Assembly: GCA_941918925.1 (NCBI GenBank)
Contig: OW799235.1
Span: 33,097,201-33,161,200 of the forward strand
Reading direction: 5' to 3'
Length of the DNA: 64,000 bases
DNA from: Phyto melanocephala
Lineage: Eukaryota > Arthropoda > Insecta > Diptera > Rhinophoridae
Shown here: positions 22,001 to 32,340 of the stretch, in pieces
Layout of the letters: the number at the start of each line of letters is the position of its first letter
Position numbering within the stretch: the first letter of the stretch is position 1
The notes under the pieces: model-generated
What the model was told of the DNA's origin: nothing
Database searches by the model: none
The model's input: the letters and a program-made list of their open reading frames with translations, nothing else
Translations under genes and position numbers: made by a program

Positions 22001-25000
22001 CTATTCTAAAGCACCATTTAAACCAAAACGTAAAGTGATCAAAATATCCAAGATGTATATGAGAGCTGTGACTAGTGAAACGGAGGCGGCACCCAAAACT
22101 AAATCCAAACGTTGCATATTGGGATGCCAGTAATTCAAATCCTTGGTAGAAGACCAATCACGGAACAACGAGGCAGTGGTAGCCACGAATAGAATGAATG
22201 CAATAATTGACCACAAAGCTGAAGTGCGCCATGGTGCTCTGAAAAGGAAATATAATAAAAAATAAAAAAAATTATTTCTTGGTAGAATATTTTATGCTGT
22301 AGGGAATGAGATTTTAGTTGAATATGGGAAATACGTACTTATATTAAAAAAGTGTCTACACCAGACATAATCTTCCAATTTGAATACAATTATTTTAATA
22401 TTTGATTTATTAATATGTCTTATTAAATTCGCCCTTATAAATAATTATATTTTATTATTTTAATGCTGTTTACTGAATTATCTTATTTTAATTTAATAAT
22501 AGACAGATTGAGTGGAATGCAATTATTGAGCAATACAGTTATAAAAAGCATATAATAAATATTTATTTTATTTTTTTATTTTTTAAAAGAATTTTTCGTT
22601 AGTTATCCGCAACTAAGAAACTAACTTATTGAGTAAATAAAAATGTAGATATTTGGAAGTTATTCTATATTTATAAAAAAATAATAATAAAATATCTATG
22701 AAAAGTTTTTTGTTAATGAATTTGCAATAAGGAAAAACTGTTTATGTATGTTTTTAAAGTTTTTCAAAAAAGTACATTTAAATTTTTTAGATGGTTTTTA
22801 TAAGTTGATCCCCTTTAATATAAATACTAAATTAAAACAAGTAAAAGCGCTATATTCGGCCGTGCCGAATCTTATATACCCTTCACAACGTGTAGTCATG
22901 CAAAAACAGTAAATTCACGTATGTATGTTAAAAAAAACAAAAAAAAAAATAAAAAAAAAAATTTTAAAAAAAAAAATTATTATATACATATATAATATAT
23001 ATAAAACAAAAAAAAATAAAAAAAAAATTAAAAAAAAAATAAAAAGAAATAATAATAAAAATATATATAATATATTAAATAAAAAATAAAAAAAAAATAA
23101 AAAAAAATTTTAAAAAAATTTTAAAAAAATTTTTTTGCCTCAGCTGGGATTCGATGCCACGTTTTCTCTAACCAGTATACACGTTTGTATGTATGTATGT
23201 TGTTGTTGTAATGTTGTTTTTATGAAAAGAAAATCGAGGTGGTCGTGGGTTTTTGCTCATATCTCAGTTGTTTATGTACCGATGTTTCTGATTTTCAATA
23301 CCGATCTACTCCCGAATATTTCTGATATTTTAATACCTTACCCGGGTCCAACCTATGTCGGGGGGCTTCAAAAAGTTGATTTCAACATACACACGGACAG
23401 ACGGTCAGACGGACAGACGGTCAGGGCTTAATCGACTCCTCTATTCATAAGCTTTCAGAAAATATATACTTTATGGGGTCGGAAATGAAAATTGTAGAAA
23501 TTTCACACGGAATGACAAACCTATATATACCCTTTTTCACTGTGTGAAGGGTATAATAAAAATAAATTTCACACTGTATTAACTAAAGAGTATGTCGGTT
23601 TTCGTACACATAGTTTAATTAAAGGTTAAAATAAGTTCTTATTCCAAATAATATTGCTCGTTCAAAAAATATCGGGTGTCCCAACTAGAACGCAATTTTT
23701 AAATTTTAAATAAAACACAGATATTAAAAAAAAAAAATCGTGAAACTTTATTTTATCGTAAAGTAGACAGAATGAGGTTATGTATGGAACAATATATCGT
23801 GCAGATGGCCGCCGCGGCTTTGCCGGCACACACGCGATCTTTTAATGAAATTTTCAATGACCTTTTTGCATAAATGCTGCGGTATTTCATTAATGCAGCG
23901 TCCAATTTCCTCTTTTAAGGCTTGAGTCGTCGTCGGCTTATTCGCGTAAACCATCCACTTCAAAAAACCCAAAGAAAAAAATTTTAAAGTGCTAAATCAC
24001 ACGATCTAGGCGGCCAATTCTGGTCTCCAAAACGCGAAATAACACGACCGGGAATTTACTGATGCAGCAATTGAATTGTTTCTCTGGCTGTATGACATGT
24101 GGCACCATCTTGTTAAAACCACATACCCTCCACATTCATTCCTTCAATTCTAGGCAAGAAAAAACTGGTTATCATTTCATGATACCGAACACCATTGACT
24201 GTTTGCGCTTGACCTGCCTCGTTTTCATAAAAAAAGGTCCAATGATTCCTCCAGCCCAAAAACCACACCACACAGTGACACGTTGAGGATGCATTTGCTT
24301 CTCATGAATCACTCGAGGATTTTCCTCACCCCAAATGCGACAACTCTGCCTATTGACGAGCCATCAAGATGGAAATGTAACCCCAAATTCATCGCAATTT
24401 GCAAACTGTAGCCGCAAAACTTTCACCATTTTGGTAAAACAATTTCACAATGAGAATGCGTTGTTCATTCGTGTTGCGCTCCATTTTTACTAACCTCGTA
24501 CCTTCTACTAGCAAACAATAACAATTGTTCAAATGTCAAACAATGACACTTCGAATGGCGCCAAATTTAAAAATTGTGTTCTAGTTGGGACACCCGATAT
24601 AAGCAATAAGTTTTTACTCTATAACCGCCAGTAAAGTTGTTCAAAACAGTTGAAAACTCGGCAGACGATAGTTTAAAGTTGCGGAATAGCAGTGCTGTTA
24701 TTATCGCAATTTTAACTTATGTCGACTTAAGCAATTATTACAGAGTTATTAATATATAGAACTTTTCGAAAAATTCAAAAGGTAATATGTATTTGAATTA
24801 TTGACATATATGTATAAGTAAATTTCCTTTGGATAATTGTTAAACAAAATTCTAGGTGTACAGCATATTTCTATTGGAATACATATTTGGTTTATTTTAT
24901 CTATGTGTTTAATAATTTTGATTCTCTAAACATTTCATAAAAGTTTTCGAAACAAACTCTTCAAGAGTCTTGAATTTAAAATCCATTAAATTATACTTAC

Positions 25001-25472
25001 AAATCTCCAAATAAAGCCATAATTAAATAAATGGCATTATAAATTAATAGACTACCAAAGGTCACATAACATAAAGCCACTACGCGTGGCGTGACAAATG
25101 TACGTATTGACGAGTGTGTGGCTGGTTCATCGATCAATCCTATACAGCAAATGATGAGACACTACGCCAACATAAAGAAAATTATTTATTTAATTAAAAC
25201 AATTACGCTGTTAACTACATATAAGTACTATCACTATGACTCACCAATTCCACCGCTTTTAAGGCCACCAGAGTGTATGTGACCTTTTTACTGGGACCCG
25301 TTGTATATGAATTTTCCTCAACTGGTGACATTTCAACACGTGATATTTCTGTAAATTAAAAAAAAGAAAAAATACTTGTTAACTGATCTCAATTTAAGTG
25401 TCCTATGTTATTATAATGCAAAGAAATCTTTTTAAGTTCATTAACTCTACCTATAGAACTTAAGTAACTCAT
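22001..25472 (-). CDS. Four-transmembrane MARVEL-like protein (4 exons, 174 aa)
   Basis: Exons are 25472-25451, 25348-25245, 25161-25001 and 22238-22001, totalling 525 nt with a TAG stop; all introns are GT-AG. The protein has a short acidic N-tail and four hydrophobic segments at about residues 33-52, 69-93, 105-121 and 142-165. A loop at 122-141 contains WSSTKDLNYWHPNMQR. The arrangement resembles insect MARVEL-type tetraspans such as the septate-junction protein Snakeskin, but sequence identity is not claimed and I assign no symbol. The first coding exon is only 22 nt. Intron 3 (2.76 kb) contains a mini-me copy and a mariner derivative. The gene is convergent with the one at 15035-19512. 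Role unknown; a membrane location is inferred. Confidence 0.85.
22838..23555 (+). mobile_element. Mini-me-like element, subfamily 2, copy b
   Basis: It has the left hairpin end as in copy a, then TA- and A-rich DNA. The right half carries the subfamily-2 cassette (CCGATGTTTCTGATTTTCAA), the core, and the end CACTGTGTGAAGGGTATA pairing with TATATACCC. It lies in intron 3 of the minus-strand four-TM gene. Confidence 0.8.
23672..24597 (-). mobile_element. Internally deleted mariner-type element, copy 2
   Basis: Terminal repeats TCGGGTGTCCCAACTAGAAC are found at both ends, with TA on each side (23670-23671 and 24598-24599). On the minus strand, MERNTNEQRILIVKLFYQNG starts at 24484. A deletion then removes the DNA-binding domain and rejoins near a block like LHFHLDG, followed by frame-broken catalytic-core sequence and an intact C-terminus read at 23972-23778 (ending DILFHT). 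Copy 1 lost the core, and this copy lost the DNA-binding part. Confidence 0.9.
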
Positions 25473-25922
25473 GTTGATCCAAAATTGCTATTGAGTATAA
25501 AAAAAAACAATAATAATACGAGCATTAAATTATTATGTCATCTTGCTTTTCTTTTCAAAATTTGTTTCAATTAATTTTAAAAGGCCATTAACTTTTAATT
25601 AATTGTTAAGGGTAAATACATACATAAGTACATTTCGAAATGATCACATACGTATTATTGTATTGTTCTACATATATAAGAAATATGTATGTGCATACTT
25701 ATGTATGTATGTACCAAACTAAACTTGTGCAATCATGCGTTAAATGTGGGTTAAGTTTGCCATTGTTAAATTATAAAACCAGAATGGAATTCTGTTTTAA
25801 ATTTATATGGTGCCAAGGTTATTTTGTTAACAAATTCCAAATTTCATATATTTAAAAGGAATTTTTCCTAAAATAAAAAATCTAAAATAGAATACATAAT
25901 TAGATTGAATGTTAAAAACTTG
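25473..25922. other. Upstream of the minus-strand four-TM gene
   Basis: Probable promoter and 5' UTR. It contains TATGTATG-type microsatellite-like runs near 25685-25710. No other feature was seen. Confidence 0.35.
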
Positions 25923-26039
25923 CTGCCGTGCTAATAAAAAATATTTAAGGTTTATTGAAGGCTTATTTGACATATTTCTGTAAAACATCTGTCAAATAAG
26001 CCTTTAATAAACCTAAAATATTTTCTATGAATATGGCAG
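25923..26039. mobile_element. Hairpin MITE (GGTTTATT family), copy 1
   Basis: Almost the whole element is an inverted repeat. AAGGTTTATTGAAGGCTTAT in the left arm is mirrored by AAGCCTTTAATAAACCT in the right arm, with GCTGCC and GGCAGC at the tips. Related copies lie at 28203, 28376 and 40004. Confidence 0.7.
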
Positions 26040-26099
26040 CTAAATTTTAAAAACAGACTTTACAATTAAATTAGTTTTTTAGTCAGTTATAACTCTTAA

Positions 26100-26412
26100 A
26101 GCAATGACTGAATATCCTACAAAGTCGTGCAAAATTTTTCAAATAAAAATCTGATTGTTTTTTGTTCAACATGAGAAAATTGCAACAAAATGTGCGAATG
26201 GATACCACACTGTCATACTTGCTTTACAAAAGCAACTCTGATCGCACAGAAACTACTGTTTTATGAAAATTTTAAAAAGATTATCAAATCGGACCCACTT
26301 GTTAAAAAATATATCACACATGTGCACTTGTTGTCCACACTATCACACATTCTGAACACACATACAATTTTTCGAAATATCAAATGACTAAATCTAATAG
26401 TCATTGATGGCT
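26100..26412. mobile_element. TTAA-type MITE, copy 2
   Basis: It is a second copy of the element at 18913-19224, sharing the interior CAACTCTGATCGCAC and CACACATGTGCACTT. It is flanked by TTAA at 26096-26099 and 26413-26416. The open frame at 26190-26387 is an echo of the one in copy 1 and has no recognisable protein content. Confidence 0.8.
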
Positions 26413-26904
26413 TTAAGGTTTATTGTAATGAAACGGTTTGAAATATCCAAACATTTTACACTTAAATTAGGGAAGCTTAGTCCTATCAACTTTTGCGATA
26501 ATTTTATCTGATTTTCACTAAATATTTGTTAAAGAAATGTCCTTGTTTTGTGTGGTGTTATCACAACAATATTTTAACAAAATATTCTACAAACCTTTCG
26601 TAAAAATTTAATAATAATGTATAAACTATTAGAGCTTAACTGCCGTATTTATAAACAAGTAAGAGCGCTATATTCGGCCGTGCCGAATCTTATATACCCT
26701 TCACAACGTGTAGTCATGCAATAACAGTAGTTTGTATCACCATTCATCCCATATGAAATACGTACATACATATAAAAAACATACATATATAAAAACAACC
26801 CATTTTAAAATTAAAAATTTACGTATGTATGTTAAAAAAAAATAAAAAAAAAAAAATTTAAAAAAAAAATTTAAAAAAAAAATTAAAAAAAGATAATTAA
26901 AATA

Positions 26905-27649
26905 TCTATATATATAAAAGTGAAACTCTGTGTGTGTGTGTGTGTGTGTTAGCTATAGACTCCGAAACTGTAAAACTGATCGGGCTCAAACTTTGGTAAG
27001 TTGTTGTACACATACCAGGGAGTGTTTATGGGTGGAAAAAAGTGGGCGGTGCCACGCCCATAAAAATTAGTTATCATTTTTAGCTACTTGCACTTGACCG
27101 ATTTTTCTGAAACTTTGCACACATATCGAGCTGTCATGACTAAATAATTTCGTGATAAGAAAAGTGGGCGGGGCCACGCCCCTAAAAAAGTTTTAATTTT
27201 GAGGTACTTGCACTGGACCGATTTTTATGAAACTTTGCACACATGTTGAGCTGTCATAGCTAAATAATTTCGTGATTAGAAAAGTGGGCAGTGCCACGCC
27301 CATAAAAAAAGGTATCATTTTGAGGTACTTGCACTGGACCGATTATTCTGAAACTTTGCACACATATTGAGCTGTTATGACTTTACAATTTCGTGACTAG
27401 AAAAGTGGGCAGGGCCACGCCCATAAAAAAATTATAATTTTGAGGTACTTGCACTGGTCCGATTCTTCTGAAACTTTGCACACATATTGAGCTGTTACGA
27501 CTTTACAATTTCGTGATTAGAAAAGTGGGCAATGCCACGCCCATAAAAAAAATTATAATTTTTAGGTTTTTGCACTTGTTATTCAATTAAAATTCAGAAT
27601 GCATTTTTAATCATTAAGGGGCGTAGCAACGCGCGCCGGGTTTGGCTAT
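26905..27649 (+). mobile_element. Helitron-like non-autonomous element
   Basis: It begins TCTATATATATAAAAGTGAA directly after an A, then a (TG)n run. It ends with a GC-rich hairpin (GGGGCGTAGCAACGCGCGCC) followed by GGGTTTGGCTAT before T. A 5' TC, 3' hairpin and near-CTRR terminus with A/T insertion are Helitron features, although CTAT departs from CTRR. No Rep/helicase is encoded. Confidence 0.7.
27041..27545 (+). repeat. 120-bp tandem repeats within the Helitron
   Basis: AAAGTGGGC(G/A)...GCCACGCCC recurs at about 27041, 27161, 27281, 27401 and 27521. This gives four full units of about 120 bp and a partial fifth. Each holds GAAACTTTGCACACAT and GAGCTGT(C/T)A. Confidence 0.9.
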
Positions 27650-28202
27650 TATATAATAAATATAAAACAAAAAAAAAATATTTAAAAAAAAAAATTAAAA
27701 AAAAAATAATAATAAAAATATAAATAATATATTAAATAAAAAATAAAAAAAAATTAAAAAAAATATAAAATAAATAAAAAAAAATTTTTTTTTGGCTCAG
27801 CTGGGATTCGATGCCACGTTTTCTCTAACCAGAATACACGTTTGTATGTATGTATGTTGTTGTAATGTTGTTTTTGTGAAAAGAAAATCGAGGTGGTCGT
27901 GGGTTTTTGCTCATATCTCAGTTGTTTATATACCGATGTTTCTGATTTTCAATACCGATCTACTCCCGATATTTCTGATATTTTAATACCTCACCCGAGT
28001 CCAAGCGATGTCGGGGGGCTTCAAAAAGTTGATTTCAACATACACACGGACAGACCGACAGACTGACAGGGCTTAATCGACTCCCCTATTCATAAGCTTT
28101 CAGAAAATATATATAGTTTATGAGGTCGAAAATCAAAATTGTAGAAATTTCACACGGAATGACAAACCTATATATACCCATTTTTACTGTGTGAAGAGTA
28201 TA

Positions 28203-28314
28203 AAAATATTAAAGGTTTATTAAAGGCTTATTTGACAGATGTTGTACTGTGATTTGTCAAATAGAGCTTCAATAAACCTGAAATATTTTTTTATGAATAC
28301 GGCTGTAATAAATA
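28203..28314. mobile_element. Hairpin MITE (GGTTTATT family), copy 2
   Basis: Inverted arms contain AAAGGTTTATTAAAGGCTTA and GCTTCAATAAACCT. It abuts the right end of mini-me copy c, which has cut off or replaced its left tip. Confidence 0.65.
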
Positions 28315-28375
28315 TTATTGAAAATTTTAAAAAAGCTGTAAAAGAAGTTCTCTTTGAATAAGGCCATAACGCTTT

Positions 28376-28492
28376 TCTGCCGTATAAATAACAAATATTT
28401 TATGTTTGTTAATGATTTTGTAGAGAAATCGGTCAAATAAGTCTACAATAAATCTAAAATATTTGTTATAAATACAGCAGTTAGTTATTACC
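28376..28492. mobile_element. Hairpin MITE (GGTTTATT family), copy 3, diverged
   Basis: TGCCGTATAAATAACAAATA opens the left arm and TATTTGTTATAAATACAGCA closes the right arm. The central TCAAATAAGTCTACAATAAA relates it to the other copies. Confidence 0.55.
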
Positions 28493-28598
28493 CCCTGTTA
28501 CCAAGTTCTACTAAGTGTTGCTCTAGTCAAATTCTTTAAATTCTCATATAGCAAGCTTTTGCAAATTACTATTAACATACTACTATTACTTAGTTGTT

Positions 28599-29435
28599 AT
28601 ACCCTTCACACAGTGAAAAAGGGTATATATAGGTTTGTCATTCCGTGTGAAATTTCTACAATTTTCATTTCCGACCCCATAAAGTATATATTTTCTGAAA
28701 GCTTATGAATAGGGAAGTCGATTAAGCTCTGTCAGTCTGTCAGTCTGTCCGTCTGACCGCCTGTCCGTGTGTATGTTGAAATCAACTTTTTGAAGCCCCC
28801 CGACATCGCTTGGACCCGGGTGAGGTATAAAAATATCAGAAATATTCGGGAGTAGACCGCTATTGAAAATCAGAAACATCGGTACATAAACAACTGAGAT
28901 ATTAGCAAAAACCCACGACCACCTCGATTTTTTTTTCACAAAAACAACATTACAACAACAACATACATACATACAAGCGTGTATACTGGTTAGAGAAAAC
29001 GTGGCATCCAATCCCAGCTGAGCCAAAAAAAAATTTTTTTTATATATTAAAAATTTTTTTTTAAATTTTTTTTTTTATTTTTTTTTATTTTTTTTTTATT
29101 TTTTATTTAATATATTATTTATATTTTTATTATTTTTTTTTTTAAATTTTTTTTTTATTTTTTTTTTTGTTTTATATTAATTATATATATTTTAATTATT
29201 TTTTAAAAAATTTTTTTTTTAATTTTTTTTTTAATTTTTTTTTTTAATTTTTTTTTAACATACATTCGTAAATTTATAATTTTACAATGCGATGTTTTTT
29301 ATATATGTATATTTTTTATATGTATGTACGTATTTCATATGAGAAGAATGGTGATACAAACTACTGTTATTGCATGACTACACGTTGTGAAGGGTATATA
29401 AGATTCGGCACGGCCGAATATAGCGCTCTTACTTG
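28599..29435 (-). mobile_element. Mini-me-like element, subfamily 2, copy d
   Basis: Full-length reversed copy. It runs TATACCCTTCACACAGTGAA, the core, CTGTCAGTCTGTCCGTCTG-type GTCY repeats, the subfamily-2 cassette, (CATA)n, TCCCAGCTGAGCC, a long poly(T)/AT tract, then GCACGGCCGAAT and CTCTTACTTG. The 107-codon open frame inside is not a gene; similar frames recur in other copies. Confidence 0.85.
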
Positions 29436-30153
29436 TTTTGTATTGTTTTTAAATCTCCTAATGGTGATAATTTATTATTTGTATGCAATAAACATTCATT
29501 CTCATTTGAGCCATAATGAAAATCTTACTAATAAATAGAAATTATAAACAAACATTTATCGTAGTCGTATAAGTAAATATTATTTAGCGCCAATTATTTT
29601 TACACTTTTCTTTGCTTAGTATTCATTGAATGTATTTGCAAAATTTTTATATAAAGAACTTCTCTGTGTAAAACTTAAAAAGTTTATTCTTGTGTTGTTG
29701 AATGAAAGCTATAACATGCAATCAAAGCAGCAAACTACAACAAAAAATAAAACGTTGCTGCAGACAGGTTTTTCCTTTTAACTGTCCAACCTCCCCATCA
29801 ACAATAACACCAGAAAACAACACACTTGACGTGTGGAGTAGAGTCAATAACCGTATAAAGTTCTATGGTTTCGTCGGCTAAAAGGAAAATTATACTTTGT
29901 ATCGAGTATAACGTAAAACAAGTTGCAGCACTTTATTTGGCCGTGCCGAATTTTTGATACCCACCACCAATTTTGTATAGTACTTTTATGCCACAAAATT
30001 TATTATTTTGTTAACAACTGAAATTACTATAGAATAGTTTCTTTATGTTATTTTCTTTGTTTAGTCCTAATTTGCTCTTAAATTATTTTATTATAGTAAG
30101 TCTCAAAATGAATTCTAAGTATTTTTACAATAGCAGTGATACTGCCCCCTTTT

Positions 30154-30871
30154 TATACCCTTCACCTGTGTGCACAAGGGTATATATAGCTTTGTCATTC
30201 CGTTTGTAATTTCTACAATTTTCATTTCCGACCCCATAAATTTATATATATTTTCTGAAAGCTTATGAATAGAGGAGTCGATTAAGCCCTGACCGTCTGT
30301 CCGTGTGTTGGTTGAAATCAACTTTTAGAAGCAACTATATGTTCCTGAGATCTGTATATGGTATCAATCTCTTGGAAATATCCAGGAATAAATCGCTATT
30401 GAAATTCAGCACAATCGCCCCATAACTTTCAGAGATATGAGCAAAAAACCACGACCACCTCGTTTTTTTACACAATTACAACAACAACATACATACATAC
30501 ATACATGTAAAAAACATACCAAACAAAAAAAAATAAAAAATAAAATATTAAAAATAAGAAAAAAATAATAAAAAAAATTACAAAAAAAAAAATTTAAAAA
30601 AAAATTTAAAAAAATTTTTAAAAATTTTTGTAAAAAATTTTTTTAAAAAAATTAAAAAAAAAATAATAAAATATAAATAATATCTTAAATAAAATAAGAT
30701 AAAATTTTTTTGGCTCAGCTGGGATTCGATGCCACATTTAGTCTAACCAGTATATACATATGTACGTATTTTATATGAGATGAATGGTGATACAAACAAT
30801 TGTTATTGCATGACTACACGTTGTGAAGGGTATATAAGATTCGGCACGGCCGAATATAGCACTGTTACTTG
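30154..30871 (-). mobile_element. Mini-me-like element, subfamily 1, copy e
   Basis: Reversed copy inside copy C. The right hairpin TATACCCTTCACCTGTGTGC is followed by the core, one short GTCY run, the subfamily-1 cassette (GAAATTCAGCACAATCGCCC), A-rich DNA and the left hairpin end GCACGGCCGAAT...TTACTTG. Confidence 0.8.
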
Positions 30872-31809
30872 TTTTTTATCAAAATATTATATTTTTACGA
30901 AAATTGAAGAGTATGAGTCGGTTGTTGAAAAATTGTTTGATTATGTGGGAAGTGGGCGTTAAGGAAGGCGTGTCTAAATAATTTCAGCTAATGAATTTAA
31001 CTTTGATAATGCTTTATAGAATCTTTTAATCTGCCAAAATATTTGTCGATAAAAGAATTATATGAATTAAAGATCAAGTGTTAATTGGGTGTGTCACCTT
31101 CATCTTCTGGTATTACAATAAGATTGTCAAAAAAGCGTCATGTTAATTTATTGCTGTCGGCTTAATGATTTTTTTCATTTGATTAAAATTAGATTATGAT
31201 ATATAGGTACATTGTGAGAAGTAAACGTTAAAGTAGGCGTGTTAATGTAATTTCTGATAATGACTTAGATATTTTAATAGTCCATTATTCTTCCAAGTCT
31301 TTCTCCATAGAGAAATAATATGAACTTAAGAAAAATCGTGGAAGTTTAAGTGGGCGTGTCATCTCTATTTTTGCTTTAAGATTAATATTAATCAAAAACT
31401 TGTATTTTAAACATTTCAGAATTTTACATTTAATTCTATCGGTTGCATGACTTTTTCAATTTTAAATAGACTAAAAATGGCATTTTGGGGGCAACATCTG
31501 GTACATTTTAATCTGTAACTTCTTTCGTAATGTACAAATTTTTTTGGGGAAAATAGATTTTCACTCTACGTCATTGCGTGAGACGCATTTACTTTTTTTG
31601 ATGTCCGAAAGACATTTTTAATGACCTAATCTTGCATTACAAACTATAACTTTCTTCCATATTAACCGATTTGACCCATTTTAAACACCAAACATTTCTG
31701 TTATATTAGAAATATTTAGGAAAAATTTCATTATCCTAGCTGTTGCTGTTTAAGCTCTATCATACTTTTAACAGACGGACAGAGGAACGGACATTTCTAA
31801 AATAAAAAG

Positions 31810-31932
31810 TGGGCAAATTACGGCGTTCGAACGTTGTCTTACTTTGAAAATTCTTATTAGAATCTCTAGACCAAAAGCACAGTGAACTCCTTTGTAAAAT
31901 TTCGATCGTGATAAAATGTTTTAATATGCCCT
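31810..31932. mobile_element. Palindromic MITE, copy 2 (diverged)
   Basis: It matches 7769-7896 through GCAAATTACGGCGTTCGAAC and TTATTAGAATCTCTAGACC. The right arm has decayed so that the inverted repeat is only partial. Confidence 0.65.
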
Positions 31933-32051
31933 CTGAATTAAAAAAAAAAATGTTTTATGGTGTCTGAAATGAATATTTCGATGTGTTACAAACGGAATGA
32001 CCGAAAAAATACACCCCCTCACTATTTCATATTCTGAGTTGGGTTTCTTGC

Positions 32052-32340
32052 ATTGGATTTCATTTTCCACCACTTTTAGTGGTAGTGGAAAACATAGTCC
32101 ATTATCGCCGCTAATATTCAGTGGTAATGGATTTGGTGCACTCGATATAAAGTCCATTACCACTAATCAAACATTAATGCACTTAATTTACAGTTCCACT
32201 AAAATCGCTTCATTTAGTGCACTAAATTTCCACTACCACTAAAATCGTTTAAGTTAGTGGTTAATTATTTCCATCTGCCATTAGTGGTGGCTGCAATATT
32301 GCTGCATTATTGCTAAGTCGTTTAGTGGCAATAGAAATGA
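32052..32340. repeat. Cluster of TTAGTGG / CCACTAA motifs
   Basis: About ten occurrences of (T/C)AGTGG or its complement CCACT(A/G) fall in under 300 bp, in both orientations, including the palindrome TTTAGTGCACTAAA at about 32213. The block resembles no repeat elsewhere in the window and has no coding content. It could be a decayed foldback element or a protein-binding cluster. Confidence 0.55.

Larger units (their letters stand above)
26656..28202 (+). mobile_element. Mini-me-like element, subfamily 2, copy c (interrupted)
   Basis: It has the same ends and order as copy b. A Helitron-like element is inserted in its A/T-rich part at 26905-27649. The right end is slightly decayed (GTGTGAAGAGTATA). 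Confidence 0.8.
29919..32023 (-). mobile_element. CCGCCACC-type element (copy C), reversed and interrupted
   Basis: It opens CAAGTTGCAGCACTTTATTT with GGCCGTGCCGAAT and ACCCACCACCAATTTT. It closes with ATATTTCGATGTGTTACAAA and CGGAATGACC, which are the reversed ends of copies A and B. The interior has reversed GGGCGT...GGCGTGTC motifs and an ACAGACGGACAG tract near 31770. It hosts a mini-me copy at 30154-30871 and a palindromic MITE at 31810-31932. It is clearly older and more diverged than copies A and B. Confidence 0.65.

Noticed and set aside
27041..27545. CRISPR-like array
   Set aside because: The 120-bp repeats are contiguous with no unique spacers, sit in a Helitron, and the genome is eukaryotic.
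28703..29026. Recurring open frames of about 65-115 codons starting MAQLGFDATFSLT (also at 23135, 27792 and 36896)
   Set aside because: They fall on the same stretch of each mini-me copy, change length with the GTCY tract and are broken in other copies. They are repeat artefacts.
30780..30962. Recurring frames with NGDTNNCYCMTTRCEGYIRF (also at 29287 and 61145)
   Set aside because: They are translations of the mini-me hairpin end and have no independent coding support.
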